This document shows positions 6,808 to 15,991 of a stretch of DNA of 64,000 nt, in pieces. The notes beneath the pieces are model-generated. The model searched no databases, was not told the DNA's origin, and worked only from the letters and a program-made list of their open reading frames with translations. Within the stretch, counting starts at the first letter, position 1. Each line of letters opens with the position of its first letter. Both the position numbers and the translations under genes were made by a program. This DNA comes from Pseudomonas fulva NBRC 16637 = DSM 17717 (lineage in GTDB: Bacteria; Pseudomonadota; Gammaproteobacteria; Pseudomonadales; Pseudomonadaceae): assembly GCF_000730565.1 (NCBI RefSeq), contig NZ_BBIQ01000019.1, forward strand, positions 1 through 64,000. Reading direction: 5' to 3'.

Positions 6808-9800
6808 GCAGGGCCCGCAATGCAGCCGGCTTGACCGGCTTGGGCAAATAGTCCAGGCCTGCGGCATGCACCAGGGCGATGGTTTCCTTGCTGCCGTCGG
6901 CGCTGATGACCACCCCGGGCACCGGTTCGCCCAATCGGGTGCGTAGCCAGCCCATCAGGCGCGTGCCGGTGTCGCCTTCATCCAGGTGATAGTCCACCAA
7001 GGCCAGGTGTGGGCGCATGCCCTCGGCCAGCAGGGCCTCGCACTCGCTGCGGCTGCGTGCGGTCCACACCTGACAGCCCCAGCGGCTGAGCAGGCTGTTC
7101 ATGCCAATCAGGATGCTGTCTTCGTTGTCCACGCACAACACCTGCAGCCCGGCCAGCGGCTCGCTGCGTTGCTCCACCGCCGAAGTGACAGGGGCTGGTT
7201 GTAGAGAGATCGGCACGCTCACACGGAACACGGTGCCCTTGCCTGGCCAGGAACGTACCTCCAGTGTGTGACCCAGGACTCGGCACAGTCCGTCCGCGAT
7301 CGCCAGGCCCAGGCCCAGGCCTTTTTCGGCGCGGGTCTGATGGCTGTCCAGGCGTTTGAACTCCTGGAAGATCACGTGCAGCTTGTCGTCGGCGATGCCA
7401 GGGCCCCTGTCCCAGACTTCCAGCCACAGGCGCTCGCCCTGGCGGCGGGCACCCAGCAGGATCGGGCTCTTGCCATAGCGCAGGGCGTTGGTCAGGAAGT
7501 TTTGCAGCACGCGGCGCAGCAGCTTCATGTCACTGTTGACCCGCAGGCGGCTGCCGCGCAGGCGGAACGCCAGGCCTTTCTCTGCCGCCAGTACCTTGAA
7601 TTCCGCCCCAAGGGTGTCGAACAGCTCGTTCAAGGCAAATGGCTTGGCGTCGGGGGTGATCTTGCCGTTTTCCAGGCGCGAGATGTCCAGCAGGTCGCTG
7701 ATCAGTTCTTCGGCCGAACGCAGTGAAGTGTCCATGTGCTGAACCAGTTGCCGGGCTTCCTCGGTCATGCCTTCGGCTTGCTGCGACAAGGCCGCGGAAA
7801 ACAACCTGGCGGCGTTCAGAGGCTGCATCAGGTCGTGGCTGACCGCAGCCAAAAAGCGAGTCTTGGACTGGCTGACCGCTTCGGCATGGCTCTTGGCTTC
7901 GGTCAGCGCCTGGTTCAGTTGCGACAGCTCGTAGGTGCGCTCTGCCACGCGTTGCTCAAGGCTTTCGTTGGCATGGCGCAGCGCTTGCTCGGCTTCGCGG
8001 AACGGCGTGATGTCGGTAAAGCTCATCACGAAACCGCCACCGGGCATCGGGTTGCCGATCAACTCGATCACGCGCCCATTGGGGAACAGCCGCTCGGACG
8101 AGTGGGCCCGGCCCTGGCGCATCCAGTGCAGACGCCGGGCTACGTGCACCTGGGCCTCCCCTGGGCCGCACAGGCCGCGCTCGGCGTTGTAGCGAATGAT
8201 GTCGGCAATGGGCCGTCCCACGCTGATCAGCCCGTCCGGGTAATTGAACAGCTCAAGGTAACGCCGGTTCCAGGCCACCAGATGCAGGTTCTGGTCGACC
8301 ACGCTGATGCCCTGGTTGATGTTTTCGATGGCGCCCTGCAGCAGTGCCCGGTTGAACTGCAGCACTTCGCTCGCTTCATCGGCGATGCGCACCACGTCTT
8401 CGAGCTGCATGTCGCGGCCTTCGATCGCTGCCTTGACCACTGCACGGGTAGACGAACTGCCCAGGACACCGGCCAACAACCGCTCGGTGTGCTCGATCCA
8501 GTCACCGTCGGCGTTCTGGTTGGGGTTGAAGCCTTTGCCCTGGCGGTAGGCGAAACGGATGAAGCTCTGGCGCGCGCGCTCCTCACCCACGAAACGCGAT
8601 GCCAAGGTCAGCAGGTCGTCTATCTGCACCGCCAGCAAGGGCTTGCTGCTGGGGCGGGCGCTGGTCTGCTGGCCAATGAAGCGGCCCGCTTGCCAGTGCT
8701 CGGACACGCGGGTACGCGACAGCAGCGAGACCCAGGCAAACAGGGTGAAGTTGCCGGCAAGCGACAGCACCACGCCTTGGGTCAGCGGGCTGATCGGCAG
8801 ATTCAGGGGGTTGCCGTGCAACCACGCCAACCCTGGGAATACCTGCAACGACCAGCCCAGGCTGTGGGCGGCGATGGGCAGCACCAGGGTGTAGAACCAC
8901 AGGAAGATGCCCGCCGCCAGACCTGCGAATACACCCCGGCGGTTGGCCTGTTTCCAGTACAGCGCCCCGAGCATGGCGGGCGTCAGTTGGGTCACGGCAG
9001 CAAACGCGATCTGGCCGATGGTCGCCAGGCTGGCCGTAGAACCCAGCAGGCGGTAACTGACGTACGCCAGCAGCAGGATGACCACGATGGTGACCCGCCG
9101 GACCGAAAGCATCCAGTGCCGGAACACCTCGAACGGTCGCTCGGCGTTGTTGCGACGCAGCAACCAGGGCAGCAGCATGTCGTTGGAAACCATGGTCGAC
9201 AACGCGACCGCTTCTACGATGACCATGCCGGTAGCCGCTGACGCGCCACCGATGAATGCCAGCAGCGCCAGGCTGGGGTGTGCCTCGGCCAGGGGAAGGC
9301 TGATCACGAACGAGTCCGACATCACCGTCCCTGGCAGCAACATCTGCCCCGCCAGGGCGATGGGCACCACGAACAGTGCGGCCAGGGCCAGGTACATCGG
9401 GAACACCCAGCGTGCCAGGCGCATGTCCTGTGGCTCGATGTTTTCCACCACGGTCACGTGGAACTGCCGAGGCAGGCAGATGATGGCCATCATGGCGACA
9501 GCCGTCTGGACCACCATCGACGGCCAGTTGATGGTCTCTGTCCAGTAATCGTGCAGCTCGATGGACTGGCGCGCCTGGGTGAACAGGTCATCGAACCCAT
9601 CGTACAGGTTGAAGACGACGAAGATCCCCACGGCCAGAAACGCCAACAGCTTGATCAACGACTCGAACGCGATCGCCAGCACCATGCCCCGGTGGTGCTC
9701 GGTGACGTCCAGGCTGCGCGTGCCGAATACGATGGCGAACAGCGCCAGCACCAGCGACACCACCAGCGCAGTGTCCTGTACGCGCGTGCCGGTGGCGTCT

Positions 9801-10252
9801 GCACTGGCGCCGATCAACAGATTGACGCCCAGCACGATGCCTTTGAGCTGCAGGGCAATGTAGGGCAGCACGCCCACCAGGCAGATCAGTGCCACGACCA
9901 CGGCCAGCGTCTGGGATTTGCCGTAACGGGCAGCGATGAAGTCGGCAATGGAAGTGATGTTCTGCTGTTTGCTGATCAGCACCATCTTCTGCACCACCCA
10001 CGGTGCGAAGACCAGAAGCAATACCGGCCCCAGGTAGATCGGCAGGAATGCCCACAGCTGCTCGGCCGCTTGTCCGACCGCGCCGAAGAACGTCCAGCTG
10101 GTGCAATACACCGCCAGCGACAGGCTGTACACCCAGGCACGCAATTTGGGCGGCAAAGGGGTGCTACGCCGGTCGCCATAGAAGGCGATGGCGAACATGA
10201 CGGCCATATAGGCCAGGGCGACCGCGGCGATCAGCCCGCTGGACAACGACAT
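6779..10252 (-). CDS. crbS: CrbS/MxtR-type hybrid sensor histidine kinase with sodium/solute symporter domain
   Basis: The ATG at 10252 has GGAG six bases upstream and gives 1157 residues, the size of P. aeruginosa MxtR; an upstream frame extension to 10510 lacks support. Order: an SSS symporter-like membrane domain with about 13 helices (residues 1-480), a linker that should hold the STAC domain (about 500-600), a PAS sensor, a histidine-kinase dimerisation domain with the phosphorylated His806 (SHDLMQPL), an ATPase domain with DRGPGIADD and GLGLGLAIADG boxes, and a C-terminal receiver with Asp1087 (VDYHLDEG). CrbS homologues work with the response regulator CrbR/ErdR to control acetyl-CoA synthetase and acetate use. 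No partner regulator is in this window. Confidence 0.92.
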   Translation of the reverse strand: MSLSSGLIAAVALAYMAVMFAIAFYGDRRSTPLPPKLRAWVYSLSLAVYCTSWTFFGAVGQAAEQLWAFLPIYLGPVLLLVFAPWVVQKMVLISKQQNITSIADFIAARYGKSQTLAVVVALICLVGVLPYIALQLKGIVLGVNLLIGASADATGTRVQDTALVVSLVLALFAIVFGTRSLDVTEHHRGMVLAIAFESLIKLLAFLAVGIFVVFNLYDGFDDLFTQARQSIELHDYWTETINWPSMVVQTAVAMMAIICLPRQFHVTVVENIEPQDMRLARWVFPMYLALAALFVVPIALAGQMLLPGTVMSDSFVISLPLAEAHPSLALLAFIGGASAATGMVIVEAVALSTMVSNDMLLPWLLRRNNAERPFEVFRHWMLSVRRVTIVVILLLAYVSYRLLGSTASLATIGQIAFAAVTQLTPAMLGALYWKQANRRGVFAGLAAGIFLWFYTLVLPIAAHSLGWSLQVFPGLAWLHGNPLNLPISPLTQGVVLSLAGNFTLFAWVSLLSRTRVSEHWQAGRFIGQQTSARPSSKPLLAVQIDDLLTLASRFVGEERARQSFIRFAYRQGKGFNPNQNADGDWIEHTERLLAGVLGSSSTRAVVKAAIEGRDMQLEDVVRIADEASEVLQFNRALLQGAIENINQGISVVDQNLHLVAWNRRYLELFNYPDGLISVGRPIADIIRYNAERGLCGPGEAQVHVARRLHWMRQGRAHSSERLFPNGRVIELIGNPMPGGGFVMSFTDITPFREAEQALRHANESLEQRVAERTYELSQLNQALTEAKSHAEAVSQSKTRFLAAVSHDLMQPLNAARLFSAALSQQAEGMTEEARQLVQHMDTSLRSAEELISDLLDISRLENGKITPDAKPFALNELFDTLGAEFKVLAAEKGLAFRLRGSRLRVNSDMKLLRRVLQNFLTNALRYGKSPILLGARRQGERLWLEVWDRGPGIADDKLHVIFQEFKRLDSHQTRAEKGLGLGLAIADGLCRVLGHTLEVRSWPGKGTVFRVSVPISLQPAPVTSAVEQRSEPLAGLQVLCVDNEDSILIGMNSLLSRWGCQVWTARSRSECEALLAEGMRPHLALVDYHLDEGDTGTRLMGWLRTRLGEPVPGVVISADGSKETIALVHAAGLDYLPKPVKPAALRALLNRHLSLVQ

Positions 10253-10451
10253 GGTGACTCCGAAGCTAAATGGATAACGAGGCCCGGTCAGCCAGTCTGG
10301 CACGACAGGTGGCGCGCCGTCAGCGCAGACGATGGTCGCAGTGGCAGGTGGTCGCAGCGTGACGCACCCAAATTGCGGGCTCGTGCGGGGCCCAGCAGAC
10401 GGGTGGAGGATTGACAGGCGATGCCTGGAAGCAAATACTCTCGAAAAATTC

Positions 10452-10467
10452 ATATAGATGTCTATAT
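10452..10467. promoter_or_regulatory. Probable GntR operator (perfect inverted repeat)
   Basis: ATATAGA-TG-TCTATAT is a perfect 7-bp inverted repeat ending 20 bp before the start of the GntR gene. Its core (TAGAnnTCTA) matches the kind of site bound by HutC-subfamily GntR regulators, so autoregulation is the simplest reading. Confidence 0.6.
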
Positions 10468-10487
10468 AACAAGACGAGAATACAGCC

Positions 10488-11219
10488 ATGCTTCCACTCG
10501 CCAGCGACACACGACTGCCACGCTATCAACAGCTACGCGACCATCTGGTAGCGCAGATCGCTAACAACCGCTGGCACCCGGGTGAGGCGATCCCCACCGA
10601 GGCTGCACTGGCGAGTGAATTCGACCTGTCGGTGGGCACGGTGCGCAAGGCCATCGATGCGCTGGTCGCCGAAGGCGTGCTTGAGCGCCAGCAGGGGCGA
10701 GGTACCTTCATCCGCCGTCCACAGTTCCAATCCTCGCTGTTTCGCTTCTTCCGCTTCGAAGCTGTCAACGGCGAGCGCGTCGTGCCGATGAGTCGCATCC
10801 TGAGCATGAACGCCGTGGCGGCACCGTCTGCCGTGGCTCAGGCCTTGGGGCTCGTACCCGGGGCCGATGTGATCCATCTGCAGCGGCTTCGTCTGCTCGA
10901 TGCCCAGCCCGTGCTGGCCGAGGACATCTGGCTGCCCCGCCAGCCGTTCCAGTTGCTGCTGGAGACTGATCTGGATAACAAGGGCCCATTGCTCTACCCG
11001 ATCTACGAACAGCTGTGTGGGCAAGTGGTCGCAGCCGCCGAAGAAGCCCTGACTGCCGAGGCCGTGGATGAAGTGCATGGGCGCCTTCTGCAGGTACCGG
11101 CCGGCAGCCCTATTGTGGTGATCGAACGGCTGGCCCGTGACTACGCCGGCAAACCCCTGGAGTGGCGCCGGTCGCGGGGACACGCGCAGCACTTCCGCTA
11201 CCGCATCGATATTCGCTGA
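10488..11219 (+). CDS. GntR/HutC-family transcriptional regulator
   Basis: The 243-residue protein has an N-terminal winged helix-turn-helix (about residues 10-75; PRYQQLRDHLVAQIANNRWHPG then a VGTVRKAIDALVAEGVLERQQGRGTF recognition region, quoted in part as VGTVRKAIDALV) and a C-terminal UTRA effector domain (about 95-235) typical of the HutC subfamily. It probably represses the MFS permease and amidohydrolase genes that follow on the same strand and is released by their substrate or a metabolite of it. A perfect palindrome 20 bp upstream of its start suggests autoregulation. Confidence 0.9.
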   Translation: MLPLASDTRLPRYQQLRDHLVAQIANNRWHPGEAIPTEAALASEFDLSVGTVRKAIDALVAEGVLERQQGRGTFIRRPQFQSSLFRFFRFEAVNGERVVPMSRILSMNAVAAPSAVAQALGLVPGADVIHLQRLRLLDAQPVLAEDIWLPRQPFQLLLETDLDNKGPLLYPIYEQLCGQVVAAAEEALTAEAVDEVHGRLLQVPAGSPIVVIERLARDYAGKPLEWRRSRGHAQHFRYRIDIR

Positions 11220-11343
11220 CCGCGCCGTTTCAACCTTCTTTATCTGCCTGCGCCCCGTCACCAGGGCGCAGTGGCTTCGCCTGCTCGGTTGTCTGCGTTG
11301 AGGGCAACCCAGCGTACCCTTCACCCTTAAAAGGATAAGAATC

Positions 11344-12612
11344 ATGTTCAGCTGGTACCGCCAAATTACATCGCGCGAACGCAAGACCTTCTGGGCCTGT
11401 TTTGGGGGCTGGTCGCTCGATGCGCTGGAAGTGCAGATGTTCGGCCTGGCCATTCCCGCGCTGATCGCGGCTTTCTCGCTGTCCAAAGGCGATGCGGGCC
11501 TGATCAGTGGCCTTACCCTGGTGACCTCGGCGATCGGCGGCTGGCTTGGCGGAACCCTGTCGGATCGGTACGGCCGCGTGCGCACCTTGCAGTGGATGAT
11601 CCTGTGGTTCTCCTGCTTCACATTCCTCTCGGCTTTCGTCACAGGCTTCTATCCACTGCTGTTCGTCAAGGCCATGCAAGGCTTTGGCATTGGTGGGGAG
11701 TGGGCGGCCGGGGCCGTGCTGATGGCCGAGACCATCAACCCCAAGTACCGCGGCAAGGTCATGGGTACGGTGCAAAGCGCCTGGGCGGTAGGGTGGGGCC
11801 TGGCGGTAGCGTTGTTCACCTTGATCTATTCGCTGGTGCCGCAGGAATTCGCCTGGCGCGTGATGTTCTTCGTGGGCCTGTTGCCGTCGCTGCTGATCAT
11901 CTGGGTGCGTCGCAACGTTCCAGAACCGGACAGCTTTCAACGCCTGCAGAAACAGAACGCCATTCCCCAGGGTTTCTTCGCCTCGATGGCGGGGATCTTT
12001 CGCCCTGAATTGCTGCGCGTCACGTTGCTGGGCGGCTTGCTGGGCCTGGGGGCGCATGGTGGCTACCACGCGGTGATGACCTGGCTGCCGACTTTCCTTA
12101 AGACCGAACGCAACTTGTCGGTGCTCAATTCCGGTGGCTACCTGGCGGTGATCATCTTTGCGTTCTGGTGTGGCTGCGTGGTCAGCGGGTTGTTGATCGA
12201 TCGCATCGGCAGGCGTCGCAACATCCTGCTGTTTGCGCTGTGCTGCGTGCTGACGGTTCAGGCCTATGTCTTCTTCCCGTTGAGCAATACGCAGATGCTG
12301 TTCCTGGGTTTCCCGCTGGGCTTCTTCGCAGCCGGCATTCCAGCAAGCCTCGGCGCCTTCTTCAACGAGCTGTATCCTGCCGATGTGCGGGGAGCGGGGG
12401 TTGGCTTCTGCTACAACTTTGGCCGTGTGCTCTCGGCGGTCTTCCCCTTCCTGGTCGGGCACATGAGCGAATCCATGTCGCTGGGTACCGCCATCGGCAT
12501 TGATGCCGGCATCGCCTACGGCGTGGCGGTGATCGCTGCACTGTGCCTGCCTGAAACGCGCGGCCGCAACCTCGAGCCTGCCCCGCAAGCGCCCGGTGTG
12601 GCCGCCCAGTAA
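11344..12612 (+). CDS. MFS transporter (organic/aromatic acid type)
   Basis: The 422-residue protein has 12 predicted membrane helices. The signature loop after helix 2 (GGTLSDRYGRVRTL) and its counterpart after helix 8 (LLIDRIGRRRNI) mark it as a major facilitator. The segment GFGIGGEWAAGAVLMAE in helix 4 is shared with proton symporters for organic and aromatic acids and for sialate. The start has an AAGGATAAG ribosome site. It sits between a GntR regulator and an amidohydrolase 21 bp downstream, so it likely imports the compound, or a precursor of the compound, that the hydrolase opens. Substrate is unknown. Confidence 0.9.
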   Translation: MFSWYRQITSRERKTFWACFGGWSLDALEVQMFGLAIPALIAAFSLSKGDAGLISGLTLVTSAIGGWLGGTLSDRYGRVRTLQWMILWFSCFTFLSAFVTGFYPLLFVKAMQGFGIGGEWAAGAVLMAETINPKYRGKVMGTVQSAWAVGWGLAVALFTLIYSLVPQEFAWRVMFFVGLLPSLLIIWVRRNVPEPDSFQRLQKQNAIPQGFFASMAGIFRPELLRVTLLGGLLGLGAHGGYHAVMTWLPTFLKTERNLSVLNSGGYLAVIIFAFWCGCVVSGLLIDRIGRRRNILLFALCCVLTVQAYVFFPLSNTQMLFLGFPLGFFAAGIPASLGAFFNELYPADVRGAGVGFCYNFGRVLSAVFPFLVGHMSESMSLGTAIGIDAGIAYGVAVIAALCLPETRGRNLEPAPQAPGVAAQ

Positions 12613-12633
12613 CCTGACCGAAAGATCAAAGAC

Positions 12634-13467
12634 ATGCCTCACAACCCTGCTTCATCCATGATTGCCATCGACAGCCATGCCCACGTGTTCAGTCAAGGGC
12701 TGACATTGGCGCGCGAGCGCCGTTATGCCCCCGCGTACGATGCACCGTTGGCGGATTACCTCAGCCAGTTGCAGGCGCACGGTTTCAGTCACGGCGTTCT
12801 GGTGCAGCCCAGTTTCCTGGGGACCGACAATGGCTATCTGCTGGGTGCCCTGCAAGCCGCTCAGGGGCGCCTGCGGGGGGTGGTGATGCTTGAGCCGGAC
12901 GTTGCGCGCCAAACCCTCATACAGATGGACCAGCTTGGGGTCAGAGGCGTGCGCCTGAACCTGATGGGGCAACCACTGCCGGACCTTGCGGCCCCGCAGT
13001 GGCGCCATCGCTTCGCGTGCATGGCCGAACTGGGCTGGCACGTCGAGCTGCATCGACAACTGGCGGACATTCCCACCCTGGTGCGGGCGCTGCAACCGTA
13101 CGGGCTGGATATCGTCATCGACCATCTGGGAAGGCCCGATGCGCGCAGCGGGCTGGGGCAGGGAGGCTTCGCCGACCTATTGACCCTGGGCGGGCAGGGC
13201 AATGTCTGGGTGAAGGTTTCCGGTATCTACCGCCTGGAAGGCTCGCCCGAGCAGAACGAGCTGTTCGCCCGCCAGGCGCTGGGCGCGCTGGAAGCGCACT
13301 ATGGGGCCGAGCGCCTGATGTGGGGCAGCGATTGGCCGCATACGCAGCACGAACGCACGATGAGTTATGGCCAGGCGCTCGAGCAATTGCAGGCCCTAGG
13401 CTGCTCCAGCGAGTTGCGCAAGGCGCTGTTGCTGGAGACGGCCAAGGACTTGTACCGTTTCAATTGA
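12634..13467 (+). CDS. Amidohydrolase, 2-pyrone-4,6-dicarboxylate hydrolase-like
   Basis: The 277-residue TIM-barrel enzyme belongs to the amidohydrolase-2 group (COG3618-like). The metal-binding HxH motif is at His15/His17 (IDSHAHVF), later ligands are suggested by the ELHRQ and IDHLGRP segments, and the C-terminal WGSDWPH motif carries the catalytic aspartate. Relatives hydrolyse lactones such as 2-pyrone-4,6-dicarboxylate or sulfomuconolactone. I keep the ATG at 12634 because the alternative at 12658 has no ribosome site. It follows the MFS gene by 21 bp, so the two are probably one operon for uptake and ring-opening of a lactone or carboxylic acid; which one cannot be told from sequence. 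Confidence 0.85.
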   Translation: MPHNPASSMIAIDSHAHVFSQGLTLARERRYAPAYDAPLADYLSQLQAHGFSHGVLVQPSFLGTDNGYLLGALQAAQGRLRGVVMLEPDVARQTLIQMDQLGVRGVRLNLMGQPLPDLAAPQWRHRFACMAELGWHVELHRQLADIPTLVRALQPYGLDIVIDHLGRPDARSGLGQGGFADLLTLGGQGNVWVKVSGIYRLEGSPEQNELFARQALGALEAHYGAERLMWGSDWPHTQHERTMSYGQALEQLQALGCSSELRKALLLETAKDLYRFN

Positions 13468-13538
13468 GCGAAAGAATGGGTACGCAAGGCTTCGGTCAAC
13501 CTATAGCGATCCTGTAGCGGGGTCGTCGGGGCAAGCAG

Positions 13539-15836
13539 TCACGGCAGGCGTTCGAATGTGGCTGTTTTGACGTGGTGCGAGTCCAGTCCGACCATCACTT
13601 CGAAGTTACCGGGCTCGGTCACCCATTGCAGGTTACGGTCCACCAATGCTAGCGCGGTGGGTGCAATCTCCAGCGTCAGGTCTCTGGCAGCGCCAGGCTC
13701 CAGGAAGATGTTCTGGAAGCCTTTGAGTTCTTTGACGGGCCGACTGACAGAGGCGCTCAGGTCCCGAAGATAGAGTTGCACGGTTGTTTCGCCCGCCAAC
13801 GGTCCCTGATTGGTAACAGTGACTCGAACCTTCAAGCGCTCACCCGGACGCAGACGGTCGGTGGACAAGCGTGGGGCTGAGACATCGAACTGGGTGTAGC
13901 TCAGCCCGAAGCCAAAAGGAAAAAGAGGGGTGTCATCGACGTCGAAGTGGCGCGACCGGTAAGGTGCGGGGTTGATGGGGTCGAACGGCCTGCCGGTGTT
14001 CAGATGGTTGTAATACAGGGGGATCTGGCCGACGTTGCGCACGAACGTCACTGGGAGTTTCCCGGAGGGGTTGTAGTCGCCAAACAGCACATCAGCGATG
14101 GCATTACCCCCCTCGCTCCCGCTATACCAGGTTTCCAGTACGGCATCGGCCCACTTGGTTTCGTCGTCGAGGGCAAGCGGGCGGCCATTCATCAAAACCA
14201 GTACCACTGGAATGCCGGTATCGCTCAATGCCTTGAGCAGCGCACGTTGTCCGCCGGGTAGACCCAGCTCGGTCCTGCTCGCACCCTCATGGGACATGCC
14301 GCGCGCCTCGCCAAGCACCGCGACGATTACATCGGCTTGCCGAGCCACCGCCAGGGCCTGCTTGAGCATCGCTGCGGGAGGGCTTGGATCGATGTCGACG
14401 TGTTTGTCCGCAAGAAGCATCAGGGCCGATGGATCGTCAATGATGTTGGCCCCTTTGGCATAGCGCAATCGACCCTTGCCCGCTTGAGCCTGATGCATGC
14501 CGGAGCGAAGCGTGACCACCTCCTCGGGTCTGCCATTGGCATACCAACTGCCAAGCATGTCTGCCGCGTTATCGGCCAATGGGCCGATCAAGGCGATGTT
14601 CATGCTTTTATGCAGCGGCAGCGTGCGGTTTCGGTTTTTCAGCAGCACCAAGGAGCGGCGCGCCATATCCCGCGCTTGGGCACGATGCTGTCCGATCTGC
14701 TCGCTAGCGGCGTCGGCACCCAGGCGCTGATAAGGGGCATCAAACAGGCCCAATTCGTACTTGGTTGTGAGCACCTGGCGAACCGCGCCGTCCAGCTCGG
14801 CTTCGCTGACCTGTCCTTGCTTGATCAAGCCAGCCAGCTGGTCACGGTAATGACGGTCGCTCATGCTCATTTGTGTGCCAGCGGTCAGCGCTGCCTTGGC
14901 CGCCTGGGTGCCATCACGGGCCACGCCATGGTCTATCAGCTCTGCCACTGCGCCGTGGTCGCTGATGACTAAGCCTTTGAACTGCCACTGTGTGCGAAGC
15001 AGGTCTTTCAAGAGCCAGCCGTTGGCCGTTGCAGGGATGCCATTAAGGCTGGACAGTGCAGTCATCACGGCACCGGCCTTGGCTTCGATGGCAGCCTTGA
15101 AGGGGGGCAGGTAATCCTGATGAAGGCGTTGTTCGCTCATGTCAGCCGTGTTGTAGTCGCGCCCTCCCTCAACCGCTCCATAACCGGCAAAATGCTTGAT
15201 ACAAACCATCAGGCTGTCCGGTGCTGCCAGATGCGGTCGTTGCAAACCGCGGATGGCAGCCTCACCCATGCGCGAGGCCAGGTGCGTGTCTTCGCCGTAG
15301 CCTTCGGAGATGCGTCCCCACCGCGGGTCGCGACTGACATCCAAGACGGGAGCGAAGGTCATGTCCAAGCCATCGTTGGTCGCCTCGATTGCTGCAACGC
15401 GTGCACTTTTTTCCACCGCGCGCAGGTCCCAGCTGGACGCCTGACCCAAGTTGATGGGAAAAATGGTGCGACGTCCATGGATTACATCACCTGCAAAGAA
15501 CAGCGGGATACCCAGCCGGCTACGCTCGACCGCCATGGCCTGTAGCCTGCGCAAATCCGTACTGTTGGCAGCCGGGTGGGTGAACATCGCCCCCACATTC
15601 CCGGCTGCGATGGCTGTGTTCATGTCTTGAGGCGCATCACCTTGAGCGGCATATTCCATTCGCAACTGTCCGATCTTTTCCTGCAAGGTCATCTGCGAGA
15701 GCAAATTGTCGATGAACGTCTTTTGCTGCGCGTCAGGCTTGTTAGCCAGGGCGGTGACAGGCCCTATCGCTGCGCAAAGCATCAACATGGCCGTGAGTGC
15801 AGGTGAGCGGGTTGCTCGCTTGCGGGGAGGGGTCAC
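13539..15836 (-). CDS. bglX: Periplasmic beta-glucosidase BglX (GH3)
   Basis: I place the start at the GTG at 15836, which has AGGAAG at 8-nt spacing, gives a standard signal peptide (MTPPRKRATRSP then a hydrophobic stretch ending ALA) and yields 765 residues, the length of E. coli BglX. An ATG at 15869 is the alternative. The GH3 N-terminal barrel contains the nucleophile Asp293 in VISDHG and the KHFAGYG and GRDYN substrate motifs; the alpha/beta sandwich domain and a C-terminal fibronectin-III-like domain follow. It hydrolyses terminal glucose from beta-glucosides or oligosaccharides in the periplasm. It stands alone, convergent with the amidohydrolase gene. Confidence 0.93.
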   Translation of the reverse strand: MTPPRKRATRSPALTAMLMLCAAIGPVTALANKPDAQQKTFIDNLLSQMTLQEKIGQLRMEYAAQGDAPQDMNTAIAAGNVGAMFTHPAANSTDLRRLQAMAVERSRLGIPLFFAGDVIHGRRTIFPINLGQASSWDLRAVEKSARVAAIEATNDGLDMTFAPVLDVSRDPRWGRISEGYGEDTHLASRMGEAAIRGLQRPHLAAPDSLMVCIKHFAGYGAVEGGRDYNTADMSEQRLHQDYLPPFKAAIEAKAGAVMTALSSLNGIPATANGWLLKDLLRTQWQFKGLVISDHGAVAELIDHGVARDGTQAAKAALTAGTQMSMSDRHYRDQLAGLIKQGQVSEAELDGAVRQVLTTKYELGLFDAPYQRLGADAASEQIGQHRAQARDMARRSLVLLKNRNRTLPLHKSMNIALIGPLADNAADMLGSWYANGRPEEVVTLRSGMHQAQAGKGRLRYAKGANIIDDPSALMLLADKHVDIDPSPPAAMLKQALAVARQADVIVAVLGEARGMSHEGASRTELGLPGGQRALLKALSDTGIPVVLVLMNGRPLALDDETKWADAVLETWYSGSEGGNAIADVLFGDYNPSGKLPVTFVRNVGQIPLYYNHLNTGRPFDPINPAPYRSRHFDVDDTPLFPFGFGLSYTQFDVSAPRLSTDRLRPGERLKVRVTVTNQGPLAGETTVQLYLRDLSASVSRPVKELKGFQNIFLEPGAARDLTLEIAPTALALVDRNLQWVTEPGNFEVMVGLDSHHVKTATFERLP

Positions 15837-15991
15837 TCCATTGACTTCCTGGGCGAATTTCCCTGACATTGCCACCTGAGTGATCAAGCTCGCTACTCGC
15901 AGATCTACCAGTTGCCTATCCCCGATATCTGTGCAATCCCCACGACCTTCCTTCACCCGTGCCCTCGCGGCTTCACCCAGGACCAAGGACG

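Noticed and set aside
7736..10414. Long plus-strand frames opposite the crbS kinase gene
   Set aside because: They are antisense to a full-length kinase whose domain order is complete, and have His/Gln/Arg-rich composition typical of shadows.
10253..10510. N-terminal extension of the CrbS frame to 10510
   Set aside because: It overlaps the GntR promoter and start, lacks a ribosome site, and the start at 10252 has an ideal one and gives the family length.
15837..15986. N-terminal extension of the BglX frame
   Set aside because: It would bury the signal peptide; the start at 15836 gives 765 residues with a well-spaced ribosome site.
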